A stretch of 64,000 bases of DNA, taken from NCBI GenBank assembly GCA_965200645.1, contig CBDAUN010000001.1, forward strand, positions 124,001 through 188,000. Direction: 5' to 3'. The notes beneath the pieces were generated by a model that saw only the letters and a list, made by a program, of their open reading frames with translations, did no database searches and was not told where the DNA came from. Every line of letters begins with the position of its first letter. Position 1 is the stretch's first letter. The translations under genes and the position numbers were made by a program. The stretch is from CBDAUN01 sp965200645 (GTDB taxonomy: Bacteria; Pseudomonadota; Gammaproteobacteria; Arenicellales; JAJDZL01). Shown in pieces: positions 35,158 through 43,765 of the stretch.

Positions 35158-36972
35158 ATGCTCACAGACAACACTGCGACTATTGACAGCAAGTGCCTTG
35201 AATTAGAAGAGGTGTTTAGTGATTTTTACAGAGTGCCAGCATATCAACGAGAATATGTGTGGGGAACTGATCAAGTTGAACGGTTGCTCAACGATGTCTT
35301 TGTTCCACTGGAAGATGTGAACTTCGTCACTGAAAACGCAAGCGAGTACTTCATTGGTAGCGTGGTTGTCTGCCCTACCACAGGTCCGGATTACGATGTG
35401 ATTGACGGGCAACAGAGACTGACTACTCTGTATCTCTTATTTTGTGCAATTCGAGATCTTCTAGAGAGACATAATGAGGATGTCCCTGAGACTTTAAAAA
35501 TGAAGTTGGTGCATTTCTCTCTTGATTTGAATGGACGAGAAAGGAAGAAGCATAAATTAGAACTTCAATACGAACAGAGTAACGAAGTCTTACGCAGAAT
35601 TGTGGCTCGAGAAGATACGAAAGACATGGCTAATAGCACTTCAACAAAAAACATCATTACCGCTTTTAAAGTAATCAATGATTTTCTTGTCGAGAAAAAA
35701 TTTAATGAATGGGAAGTGGGTGCTGAATTATGTTTCAAGTTCTACGGATTTTTACTCAAAAGAATCAAGTTAGTCAGAATTACAACCCGCGATATCGGCA
35801 GCGCATTGATGTTATTTGAAACCATTAATGAACGAGGCAAAGGACTTGATTCCTTCGATTTGGTGAAAAACTCCATCTTTATGGGGTCCAGCGAATCCGA
35901 TTATCGCAAAATTACTGAAGAGTGGAAAAATTTGAGTGACACAATTTACGGCATGAGAGAAAGACCTCTGCGCTTCATGCGATATTTCATAATGAGTGAA
36001 TATGACCTTCAACAGACATTCAAGGAAGGGAAAATGCCTGAAAGTGATGTGTTTAAGTGGTTTAGTAGAAACAAAATATCATTAAACATCACCAGCTCGA
36101 ATCATGAAGGGATAAAGTTTGTAAAACGACTAAATTCTGCAGCGTATAAATACAAATACTTTTTAGAAAACAAAGATCATTACGGGCATTTAAACAATTT
36201 GATTCAAAATATAAATTTGTTGGGAGGAAAAAGCACCAGACAGCACTTGATAATTTTGTTGGCAGGGTCAAAGTTTTCCATTGATGAATTCAATCAAATC
36301 TCCGAGGAGTTAGAAAAAAGTCTTTTTATATCTTTGATAAAACGGGAAAGACCTCAAGTGGTTGAACAGAAATACCTCGATTGGGTTACAAGAATTTTAA
36401 GGATGTCCAAAAATGATGATTCATTAAATCAAATTTTGGCAAGTATGGCAGAAGATAGAAAGATAAATTCGGATATATTCAAGTTAATATTCAAAGACTT
36501 GGACTCATCTCAAATCGCTCATTACCGGATGAAATACCTTCTTGCCAAGTTGACCCAATATGTTGAAATTCGAGCTTACGGAAAAAATGAGTTCAATTCA
36601 AACCTTTCCAACTTTATAAACAATTACGATATTGAGCACATTTTCCCACAGAATCCCAACGATCGAGCAACTGAAGAATTTGGAGAAAACGAAAAAGAAA
36701 ATGTTTCTTTGAGAATTGGAAACCTTACTTTGCTAGAGTCATCGATCAATAGTTCTATACAGAATTTGCCATTTTCGGAAAAGAAGGAAAAATATAGTGA
36801 ATCCAAATTGCTTCTAACACAAAGTATTTTCAATAAGCCTACAGTTGGCAGGAATACTCAAATCGATCAGACTGTTTCCGAGTTGCAACATTGGGATGAG
36901 TGGAATGAAAACAGCGTTTTACAACGTCAGGAAATGTTGCTTAAATTTGCCCTAAAAATTTGGCTAGATTGA
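35158..36972 (+). CDS. GmrSD-like restriction/defence protein (DUF262 + DUF1524)
   Basis: The 604-residue protein fuses the two GmrSD domains. The N-terminal DUF262 part has YQREYVW (29-35) and DVIDGQQRLTTLYLLF, with DGQQR at 83-87, a ParB-like NTP-binding core. The C-terminal DUF1524 part has DIEHIFPQNPND near 493-504 and GNLTLLESSINSSIQNLPF, the HNH-type nuclease signature. GmrSD enzymes are type IV systems that cut modified phage DNA. The start is set by GGAGG before ATG 35158. It neighbours a methyltransferase-endonuclease pair, so this is a defence island. Confidence 0.86.
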   Translation: MLTDNTATIDSKCLELEEVFSDFYRVPAYQREYVWGTDQVERLLNDVFVPLEDVNFVTENASEYFIGSVVVCPTTGPDYDVIDGQQRLTTLYLLFCAIRDLLERHNEDVPETLKMKLVHFSLDLNGRERKKHKLELQYEQSNEVLRRIVAREDTKDMANSTSTKNIITAFKVINDFLVEKKFNEWEVGAELCFKFYGFLLKRIKLVRITTRDIGSALMLFETINERGKGLDSFDLVKNSIFMGSSESDYRKITEEWKNLSDTIYGMRERPLRFMRYFIMSEYDLQQTFKEGKMPESDVFKWFSRNKISLNITSSNHEGIKFVKRLNSAAYKYKYFLENKDHYGHLNNLIQNINLLGGKSTRQHLIILLAGSKFSIDEFNQISEELEKSLFISLIKRERPQVVEQKYLDWVTRILRMSKNDDSLNQILASMAEDRKINSDIFKLIFKDLDSSQIAHYRMKYLLAKLTQYVEIRAYGKNEFNSNLSNFINNYDIEHIFPQNPNDRATEEFGENEKENVSLRIGNLTLLESSINSSIQNLPFSEKKEKYSESKLLLTQSIFNKPTVGRNTQIDQTVSELQHWDEWNENSVLQRQEMLLKFALKIWLD

Positions 36973-37600
36973 CACTTTGATGGCAACGACAATTCACCAG
37001 TTAGAGTCTTCATTAGCGCAAAATATGATGCAGATTTGCCAAATTCGCTAACTTTCTAGACTCCGAAGTCGAAGCGATTCACACTAATATAGTGTTTAAG
37101 TTGGTCATTCTTCTTTTGGAATTGTTCAAAACAATTCGAACAATTATTTTGGCTACATTCAGTCAGCAACTAAATCTTATTGCCCTTGTTACGTTGCTTT
37201 GGTATTTTGAATTAGTTGAGTTGGAATTACGGTGCCCGCACTGTTGACCAGTTTCAGCCTTTCGCATTCTATAGTTGCTGAAATGGGAAGAATTTCGTCA
37301 ATTAAATTATCAGAAAATTAAGCGTTAAGTGAATCGCAACTAAGTGCCTTAGCCAGACATTTCCAACCGAAAGACTCCGAACCAAGACGGAGTTTCAAAT
37401 GCTTCACTCGATCTTTAACTTGATCCGATTACAGGCTTAAATAGTATACCTGCAGTGAACTTTTGTGTGCATTTTGACTTGTCACGGAGTGCAATTTGTA
37501 ATGCCTTGGACGGACCGTTAATTTTTCAATGGATCAATTTTGGTAATTTGATAAGATCGAAATTGAACGCGAGTCGATCAGGTAAAGACTCCGCTAAATT
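36973..37600. other. Non-coding stretch between GmrSD-like and methyltransferase genes
   Basis: About 630 AT-rich bases without a supported gene. It probably carries the methyltransferase promoter close to 37540-37590. I see no repeat or transposon end. Confidence 0.4.
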
Positions 37601-38473
37601 ATGATCGAAAACTTATCGGAAAGCGTAATCGATTCTTCCAAACACAAACTACCAAACATTGTGGTAGAACCGATATGGCAACGAGATGGGTTGGCAACGA
37701 TCTTCCAAAGCGAGTCTTTGGATTTCTTTCGATCCGTACCAGATGACTCCATCGACTGTATCTGGACTGATCCTCCATACAACCTGTCTAACGACGGCAT
37801 TACCTGTGTCGGAGGGAAGATGGTTCCTGTCAACAAAGGAGACTGGGACCGGAGCCGAGGTGTAGAAGGTGACTTTGATTTCAATCTGGCATGGACGAAG
37901 GAGTGTTTCCGAGTATTGAGGAAAACCGGATCAATCTGGGTAACAGGTACGTTGCACGTTCACGCAAGCGTAGGTATGGCATTGCAACTGAACGGATTTC
38001 GTTTGCTGAATGACATTGTTTGGGAAAAAACTAATCCGCCACCTAATTTGGGCCGCCGTACATTCACGCACTCAACAGAACTATTGTACTGGGCGAGTAA
38101 GTCACAGAAAGGCGACAAGAAAAAATACAAATTCAATTACGAGAGAATGAAAGAACAAAATGGCGGAAAGCAAATGAAGACTGTTTGGAAAATGTCTGGT
38201 CCGAAACCTGCAGAAAGGCAATTCGGTAAGCACCCGACTCAAAAACCACTCGAATTGATCAAGAGATGCCTGACTGCTTCTACCGACGAAGGTGATGTCG
38301 TTTTGGATCCATTTCTAGGGTCCGGCAGTACGGGAGTCGCTGCGCTCGAACTCGGTCGGACTTTCATTGGAATTGAAGTTAACGCGGATTATTGCAATCT
38401 TGCAATAAAAAGACTGGAATCGCTTCCCCCCCCCCCTTCTTCCTCTCTTTATCTCTTTCCTCCTCGTCAATAA
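37601..38473 (+). CDS. DNA adenine methyltransferase, beta class (DpnA/HinfI-like)
   Basis: The 290-residue product has motif IV DPPY at residues 57-60 (DCIWTDPPYNLSNDG) and motif I near 241-249 (VVLDPFLGSGSTG), the beta order. DPPY points to N6-adenine methylation. The middle, HPTQKPLELIKRCL, and IWVTGTLHVHASVGMAL match the DpnA/MboI-type group. The final 15 residues (PPPPSSSLYLFPPRQ) are encoded by a run of ten C at 38426-38435 and a pyrimidine-rich tail, which are unlike the rest of the gene. It is followed after 78 bases by a MutH-like nuclease gene. Confidence 0.87.
   Translation: MIENLSESVIDSSKHKLPNIVVEPIWQRDGLATIFQSESLDFFRSVPDDSIDCIWTDPPYNLSNDGITCVGGKMVPVNKGDWDRSRGVEGDFDFNLAWTKECFRVLRKTGSIWVTGTLHVHASVGMALQLNGFRLLNDIVWEKTNPPPNLGRRTFTHSTELLYWASKSQKGDKKKYKFNYERMKEQNGGKQMKTVWKMSGPKPAERQFGKHPTQKPLELIKRCLTASTDEGDVVLDPFLGSGSTGVAALELGRTFIGIEVNADYCNLAIKRLESLPPPPSSSLYLFPPRQ
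38426..38435 (+). repeat. Poly(C) tract of ten bases at the 3' end of the methyltransferase gene
   Basis: A homopolymer of ten C, followed by a pyrimidine-rich stretch, is striking in an AT-leaning region. Insertion of one C would let the methyltransferase frame run to 38619, overlapping the next gene. Confidence 0.9.
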
Positions 38474-38533
38474 ATGCGTACAAAGGTTTCTTCATTGTCG
38501 TCAACATCAACTTCTTCTCATTCGAAAAAGAAA

Positions 38534-38547
38534 GCCCAAAGGGCTTA
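38534..38547 (+). other. Short hairpin just before the MutH-like gene
   Basis: AAGCCC and GGGCTT with a short AAA loop lie just ahead of the ATG at 38552, where a ribosome site would be expected. It could limit translation of the nuclease. Confidence 0.45.
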
Positions 38548-38551
38548 ATCT

Positions 38552-39505
38552 ATGGAACGAGACGAAGCAGTCAAACGACTTCAGGATTTGGAGGGCAAAG
38601 ACCTCCGAAAGCTGGCTGATGATTACAAGGTCACCGTGTTCAAGAACGGTAAACTCAATAAAGGCTGGGCTGGGCATACAGTTGAGCGATATCTAGGGCT
38701 ACCTATAAATTCAGCGCAAAGTCCCAATTTAGGCACATGGGAACTTAAAGTTGTGCCCTTGGTAGAATCAATTGGCGGCGCGTTGAAAGTGAAAGAAACC
38801 GTTGCAATCACCATGCTAGACCCAGAAGAGGTCATGATAAAAGACTTTCAAGACAGTCACCTGTTCACTAAACTAAAGAAACAAATTGTAGTGGGAAGAA
38901 TTCGTAAAGACGAGTATGAATCGGAATCTATTGTCGTCTCATGCAACTGCTTTGAACTCGAAAGAACGGTTTTGTACGCACAAGTTGAACATGATTACGA
39001 AGCAATCAAACACGCTGTTAAAAATAAAACACTTGCGTCTAGAATCGGTCGATTAATTCAAGCACGCACCAAAGGAGCAGGCCATGGGACCACATCGAGA
39101 GCTTTCTATGCGAGAAAAGAACTAGTTGAATTCCTGGTTGGAATCCAACCGGTGAAGTACATTCAAACCGATTCCCATCCTATGATCGACATTGCAGTTC
39201 ACGTCAATTTTCCGCGTCAACCAACAATTCGTCACTACGGCCAGGCGGTCGGGCACCAGGTAACTCGAGATACCTTGTTCGATTGTTCCAAGCATTCCGG
39301 AAAAGTAAATGCGGGTAATCGGGCAGAAGTTGATCATGTTATGCGCCGGTTGCCAAATAATCAATCTGGTGAAGGCCGACACAAGTGTCCCTATTGTGCC
39401 TACGAAGCAGGATTTGAAGCCGGTATGGAAATGATGATGAGGTCATTCAAATCCAAGTTTGGCTATTGGCTGGAGCAAGAACTGAATAAGAAAATTTCAT
39501 ACTGA
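38552..39505 (+). CDS. MutH/Sau3AI-like restriction endonuclease
   Basis: The 317-residue protein carries a MutH-type start: WAGHTVERYLGLPINSAQSPNLGTWELKVVPL, with Glu45, Glu64 and Lys66 in the positions of the MutH E...E-x-K site. The Asp that normally precedes E-x-K is not obvious; Asn59 or Ser57 occupies this region. A C-terminal HKCPYC motif near 277-282 may bind zinc. MutH/Sau3AI enzymes cut at GATC. Next to an adenine methyltransferase, it forms a type II restriction pair. Whether the site is GATC is not proven by sequence. Confidence 0.72.
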   Translation: MERDEAVKRLQDLEGKDLRKLADDYKVTVFKNGKLNKGWAGHTVERYLGLPINSAQSPNLGTWELKVVPLVESIGGALKVKETVAITMLDPEEVMIKDFQDSHLFTKLKKQIVVGRIRKDEYESESIVVSCNCFELERTVLYAQVEHDYEAIKHAVKNKTLASRIGRLIQARTKGAGHGTTSRAFYARKELVEFLVGIQPVKYIQTDSHPMIDIAVHVNFPRQPTIRHYGQAVGHQVTRDTLFDCSKHSGKVNAGNRAEVDHVMRRLPNNQSGEGRHKCPYCAYEAGFEAGMEMMMRSFKSKFGYWLEQELNKKISY

Positions 39506-39832
39506 CACTTTACCATTAGTACCGCAACCCCGTATCGAACTCTGATGCCGATTGAGTCACCTGTTTGACAGTCGAACCGCGAACAATAACATAACTATTC
39601 TCTCTGTAAAGACAGCCAGATCCGCATTAGCGAATTGCGCCAAGGCACAGTCTACGTAGAAGTCTTTGGCGAAACACAATTTTACTTTCTCAGCAATGCC
39701 TAGAAATTGCACGCCTAGCAAACTCAATTGGCGATTGAAATTGTCAAATTCTTGATGCCCAGTTTCAAGTTCAACCGAATCGGATGAACTCTCGAGAATG
39801 TCAACAACAATTTCATGGAGTTTTGGATTTAG
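39506..39832. other. Intergenic stretch after the defence island
   Basis: About 330 bases between the MutH-like gene and a convergent small secreted protein gene. No gene, repeat or clear terminator recognised. Confidence 0.4.
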
Positions 39833-40129
39833 TTAAACAAGAAGTTGTTGTCGTTGATGCCTCTCGGTAGCACGAACATTCGCAACTTTCGGAAATTCTT
39901 TTCGAATTAGTTTCAAGACGCTATCTAATTCATCAGGGAGTAGCGCAATACGCTCATCGGCAGGTTCCAAAAATTTGTGGTACGCAAGCGTCATTCGACG
40001 TGCCTGAAGATTCGCTTCTGATTCTGATGAACTTGTACTACACTCGCCTTGGACCGCGCCCGAGTTTGCATTTGTCAACGGCGAAATTATTACAAGCAGA
40101 AATACTGCAATGACTAAAGTGAATCGCAC
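39833..40129 (-). CDS. Small exported protein, unknown function
   Basis: This 98-residue product starts with a hydrophobic signal sequence (MRFTLVIAVFLLVIISPLTNANS) and would be exported. The mature part is helical and charged, with LQARRMTLAYHKFLEPADERIALL and a Gln/Arg-rich end. There is one Cys after the signal peptide. I recognise no family, and the neighbours give no functional clue, so the call rests on length, signal peptide and normal-looking coding. Confidence 0.5.
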   Translation of the reverse strand: MRFTLVIAVFLLVIISPLTNANSGAVQGECSTSSSESEANLQARRMTLAYHKFLEPADERIALLPDELDSVLKLIRKEFPKVANVRATERHQRQQLLV

Positions 40130-40692
40130 TGTCGTAAGGCGAATCGACTTCGACCTGTAGTTGGAAAAACAATTTCTATGTCCAATTAGTGATAAGTCTT
40201 AATTTCACTTTGACAATATATCGAATGTTACGTTGAATCAGTTAACTGAGACATCATCATTCAAAACAATACCGTAAAACATTATCAAAATCTGTAATCT
40301 TGAAGTGTTCAAAACTGTCATGAACGTCACAGATTTGGTCATTATTGGTTGTCAGCATGAAAATGCCGATATTTAGATTTTAAGTCGAATCTAGAATCCT
40401 CCAGGAGCGTACCGGTCTTAGTACTAAATTGCTTGTCGCACTCCACTTACTAATTCCAGAACAGAATAGTCTTGTGTGTAGTTTTGTCGTTCGTGGGAGG
40501 TGACACCTTTGCAAAGATGCTTAGCGGATTCTTTATGGGGCATAGTAGAAAACTCCAAATATATCAACAATCTATACGTCTTTATCGGGAAAGCAGCAAT
40601 TAAGGTAATCGATTTCGGCAATTTCCAAATAGATTCCCAAGCTGACTCTATATTTCTGACCTTTGATCTGGTTAGAAGTCAAGATGAATTTA
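40130..40692. other. Intergenic region upstream of the TRAP operon
   Basis: About 560 bases with no supported gene. Frames at 40424-40621 (-) and 40500-40769 (+) overlap each other, have no domain, and lack ribosome sites. A long palindrome lies immediately downstream of this stretch. Confidence 0.4.
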
Positions 40693-40714
40693 ATATGTTC
40701 AATATTGAACATAT
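40693..40714. promoter_or_regulatory. Perfect 22-bp palindrome, probable operator of the TRAP operon
   Basis: The core TGTTCAATATTGAACA is flanked by ATA and TAT to give a perfect 22-bp dyad, 54 bases upstream of the dctP start. Size and symmetry suit a dimeric regulator such as a GntR or IclR member. No regulator gene lies next to it. Confidence 0.6.
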
Positions 40715-40768
40715 ATTTTCTGTATATTGTGTTATTACACAATTGAAGACTAATTGGAGGAGTGAATA

Positions 40769-41794
40769 ATGAAAAAAATTAAATTGCTGGCTATTCCGGT
40801 TGTTGCACTGTTTCTTTCCGTGATTGTTGCACCTGGTAGCGTATCGGCGCAAATGTTAAAGATGTCCAGCCAATGGACAGAAAATACCCCCGGAGGACAG
40901 GTTGATATCTGGTGGGCCGAAGAAATTGAAAAGCGTACTAACGGCGAAGTAAAAATCAAAATCTTTTGGGAAGGTGCATTGGGTAAAGCAAAAGAAAATC
41001 TTGGCCTGATCCAAACCGGTGCAATTGAACTAGCAGCAATGTCTCCGGGATATTTTCCGGCTGAGTTGCCCTTTCACGCAGCACCAAATTCCATACCAAT
41101 GGCAATGTCGGAAGTTCCGCAGGCAACTGAACTGATGGAACGCCTGCTGGTAGAAGTTCCGGAGTTCGATGATGAAGCCAAGCGAAACGGAATGAAGGCT
41201 TTGTTCTTTCACCACTTAAATCCGTACAAACTCGTATGCAAGGAAATGGTGTCCGGTGTCGCAGACATGGAAGGAAAGAAAGTCAGAACCTGGGGTAAGG
41301 ATATGCCCAGAATGGTTGAGGCTGCAGGTGGTGTTGCCGTCACTCTCGGACTGCCTGAATTGTATGAAGGCCTGTCAAGAGGAACCGTCGACTGCATCCC
41401 ATTTTCAGTTGATTTAATGGTTAGCTACAAGATTTATGAAGTTGCAAAACATGTACACGATATAACCTTGTGGGAGGGTCCGACCAATGCAGTATGGATT
41501 TCCAGAAATATTTGGGACGGTATGACCGATGAGCAACGTGCCGTTGTTCAGGAAGTTTCTTTTGAAGCAGCACGTAGGGATCGCGATCAGGTACTCGCCG
41601 CAGGGGAAGCTGCCATTTCTACCTTGAAGGACAATGGGGTTGAATTCCATGATTTTCCAGCTGCTGAAGCGGAAAAGTGGCGCAATGCAAATCCAGACTT
41701 TTTTGGTGACTTCATCAAGGACCAAACTGAATTGGGACGCGGAGAAGCTGCAGAAAAGACCATTATGATTTGGCGCGAAGTAGTGGATGGTTAA
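40769..41794 (+). CDS. dctP: TRAP transporter substrate-binding protein (DctP family)
   Basis: This 341-residue periplasmic protein starts with a signal peptide (MKKIKLLAIPVVALFLSVIVAPGSVSA). The DctP fold motifs are present: WAEEIEKRTNGEVKIKIFWEGALGK, LVCKEMVSGVADMEGKKVRTWG, and the substrate-Arg region. It picks up a carboxylate substrate. A GGAGG ribosome site precedes the ATG. It is the first gene of a dctP-dctQ-dctM-thiolase-like operon. The substrate is not determined; the following genes suggest a short organic acid. A strong hairpin follows its stop codon. Confidence 0.92.
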   Translation: MKKIKLLAIPVVALFLSVIVAPGSVSAQMLKMSSQWTENTPGGQVDIWWAEEIEKRTNGEVKIKIFWEGALGKAKENLGLIQTGAIELAAMSPGYFPAELPFHAAPNSIPMAMSEVPQATELMERLLVEVPEFDDEAKRNGMKALFFHHLNPYKLVCKEMVSGVADMEGKKVRTWGKDMPRMVEAAGGVAVTLGLPELYEGLSRGTVDCIPFSVDLMVSYKIYEVAKHVHDITLWEGPTNAVWISRNIWDGMTDEQRAVVQEVSFEAARRDRDQVLAAGEAAISTLKDNGVEFHDFPAAEAEKWRNANPDFFGDFIKDQTELGRGEAAEKTIMIWREVVDG

Positions 41795-41829
41795 TCACTT
41801 CTAACGCATTTTTCATTCTAATTTGAAAT

Positions 41830-41853
41830 CCGGGGACGACCTATCGTCCCCGG
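41830..41853 (+). other. Intercistronic hairpin after dctP
   Basis: CCGGGGACGA (41830-41839) and TCGTCCCCGG (41844-41853) form a perfect, GC-rich 10-bp stem with loop CCTA, 35 bases beyond the dctP stop and 43 before dctQ. There is no U-run. It would stabilise the upstream mRNA or partly end transcription. Confidence 0.8.
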
Positions 41854-41895
41854 TACATCCATCCTGCCTAAACAACTAACCACACACGCAGGCAC

Positions 41896-42444
41896 ATGAC
41901 TCCAGCCTATGTAATGCTCACTATCACTCGCGCTTGTGCGATTCTTTCTGGTATCGCCATTTTATTGATGATGCTGGCCGGTGCGGCTGATGTATTTGGG
42001 ACAAACTTGGATGTCATTGGTCTTCGTAGTAGGCCGATTCCCGCTACTTTCGAGTTTATGGGTGCAATGATGGTTGTAACCGTTTTTCTTGCGGTTTCGT
42101 TTGCCCAACATAAACGCCGTCATATTCGTGTTGAAGTTTTGGTTAAGCGCATGCCGCAATTCATGCAGACGGTGTCGGATGTCATTCGCCATAGCCTGTC
42201 ATTTTTGGTTTTTGGACTCATCACCTGGGCAACATGGCCGGCAGCGATACACGCATTTAATGTCGGTGAGTATGCCACCGGTGTCATCAACTTTCCGCTT
42301 TGGCCCGCACGGTTCGTGCTCGCATTTGGCGCTAGCTTGATGACTCTGCAGTGTCTGTTTGACTTTCTCGGAATCTGGTTTAAAAGTTTTCGCACTACGG
42401 ATTTCGACGAAGATGAACAAGACAGTGATGACATAACAATTTGA
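41896..42444 (+). CDS. dctQ: TRAP transporter small permease (DctQ family)
   Basis: The 182-residue membrane protein has four hydrophobic segments at about residues 12-32, 50-75, 95-118 and 128-152, which is the DctQ topology. FAQHKRRHIRVEVL in the second loop is typical. The C-terminus is acidic. The next gene starts 2 bases after its stop. DctQ partners the large channel subunit DctM. Confidence 0.85.
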   Translation: MTPAYVMLTITRACAILSGIAILLMMLAGAADVFGTNLDVIGLRSRPIPATFEFMGAMMVVTVFLAVSFAQHKRRHIRVEVLVKRMPQFMQTVSDVIRHSLSFLVFGLITWATWPAAIHAFNVGEYATGVINFPLWPARFVLAFGASLMTLQCLFDFLGIWFKSFRTTDFDEDEQDSDDITI

Positions 42445-42445
42445 A

Positions 42446-43765
42446 ATGTTTGCAGATCCTGTAATTGTTGGCTACATCGGAGCCGGGCTTCTGTTTTTCT
42501 TTTTGGCTATTGGTATTCCCGTAGGGATTGCGATGGCGGTGATAGGAGTTGCCGGCATGCTGGTTGGAGTGGGCGAACTGCTGACTTGGGGTCAATTGAG
42601 AGTTCTACCGTTCTGGGTGGTCAACAACTACGCTTTCGCGGTACTGCCCATGTTCGTTCTTATGGGTATTCTGGCTGAATCTTCCGGTATCACTCGAGAC
42701 GTTTTTTATTCTTCCGATCTATGGCTGCGCCGCTTGCGTGGCGGACTTTACCAAGCTGTTATTGTAGGTTCGGCGGTGTTTGCTGCAATTTCCGGTTCAA
42801 CCATCGTGAATGCTGTGGTGTTTACCAGAATTGCTTTCCCGCAAATGCTGAAGTATGGCTATTCCAAGAGTCTGTCAATCGGAGCGATAGCGGGTTCCGG
42901 TAGTTTTGCAGCAATGATCCCCCCGTCCATTACGATGGTGATTTATGCCATTATCACTGAGCAGTCTGTTGGACAACTGCTAGTAGCAGGTGTCATTCCC
43001 GGCCTAATTACAGCAGTGGTCTATCTCTCGGGGGTATATCTTCTGGTCAGAGCCCGTCCGGTATTGGCTCCGCCAATTAATGTTCCAGTTTCGATGAAGG
43101 AACGTTGGCAGTCCATGCTCTATGTGTGGCCAGTCATAATTTTGATGATGATCGTATTGGGCGGAATTTATGGAGGATGGTTTCCACCTTCGGCTGCCGG
43201 AGCAGCTGGAGCATTTGGTGCATTTTGCCTGGCTATCGCAAAGAAGAAGACACTCAAGGGCTGGCTACCTCCAGCACTTTACGATGCTGCTTCCATTAGT
43301 TGCGTTATTTTCATCATCCTTATTGGCGGCTTGCTGCTTTCCAGAATGCTGGTTGTTGTGGGAGTCATCGATCAACTTGTTGAGGTGATTACATCCATCG
43401 CTGATACGCCATTAAAGTTTATGATTTTCGTGTCAATACTCTATATTTTGCTGGGTTGCTTTCTCGACACGACATCAATGATGGTAGTCACCCTTCCATT
43501 TCTATTCCCGGTTGTTGTAGAGTTGGGAATTGATCCAATTTGGTTCGGGATTGTTTTAGTCAAACTGATCGAAATATCAGTTATTACACCGCCCGTGGGG
43601 ATAAATCTGTTTGCGGTACTTAGTGCCGTCGGGGACAAGGCAGAATTTCATCACGTGGTAAAAGGTGTTATTCCGTTTATAGTTTTTGATTTAATTGTAC
43701 TCGCACTGCTCATTGTATTTCCCGAATTGGCTACCTGGCTACCTCAAAAGATGATTTCCGGTTGA
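42446..43765 (+). CDS. dctM: TRAP transporter large permease (DctM family)
   Basis: This 439-residue, highly hydrophobic protein is the transport channel subunit, driven by a sodium or proton gradient. Characteristic segments include FFLAIGIPVGIAMAVIG, VLPMFVLMGILAESSG, FAAISGSTIVNAVVF and GAIAGSGSFAAMIPPSI. The last codons overlap the start of the thiolase-like gene (TTGA at 43762-43765), so the two are coupled in translation. Confidence 0.92.
   Translation: MFADPVIVGYIGAGLLFFFLAIGIPVGIAMAVIGVAGMLVGVGELLTWGQLRVLPFWVVNNYAFAVLPMFVLMGILAESSGITRDVFYSSDLWLRRLRGGLYQAVIVGSAVFAAISGSTIVNAVVFTRIAFPQMLKYGYSKSLSIGAIAGSGSFAAMIPPSITMVIYAIITEQSVGQLLVAGVIPGLITAVVYLSGVYLLVRARPVLAPPINVPVSMKERWQSMLYVWPVIILMMIVLGGIYGGWFPPSAAGAAGAFGAFCLAIAKKKTLKGWLPPALYDAASISCVIFIILIGGLLLSRMLVVVGVIDQLVEVITSIADTPLKFMIFVSILYILLGCFLDTTSMMVVTLPFLFPVVVELGIDPIWFGIVLVKLIEISVITPPVGINLFAVLSAVGDKAEFHHVVKGVIPFIVFDLIVLALLIVFPELATWLPQKMISG

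Noticed and set aside
40424..40769. Two overlapping open frames upstream of dctP
   Set aside because: They lie on opposite strands, lack domains, and cover the region with the palindrome and the operon promoter.
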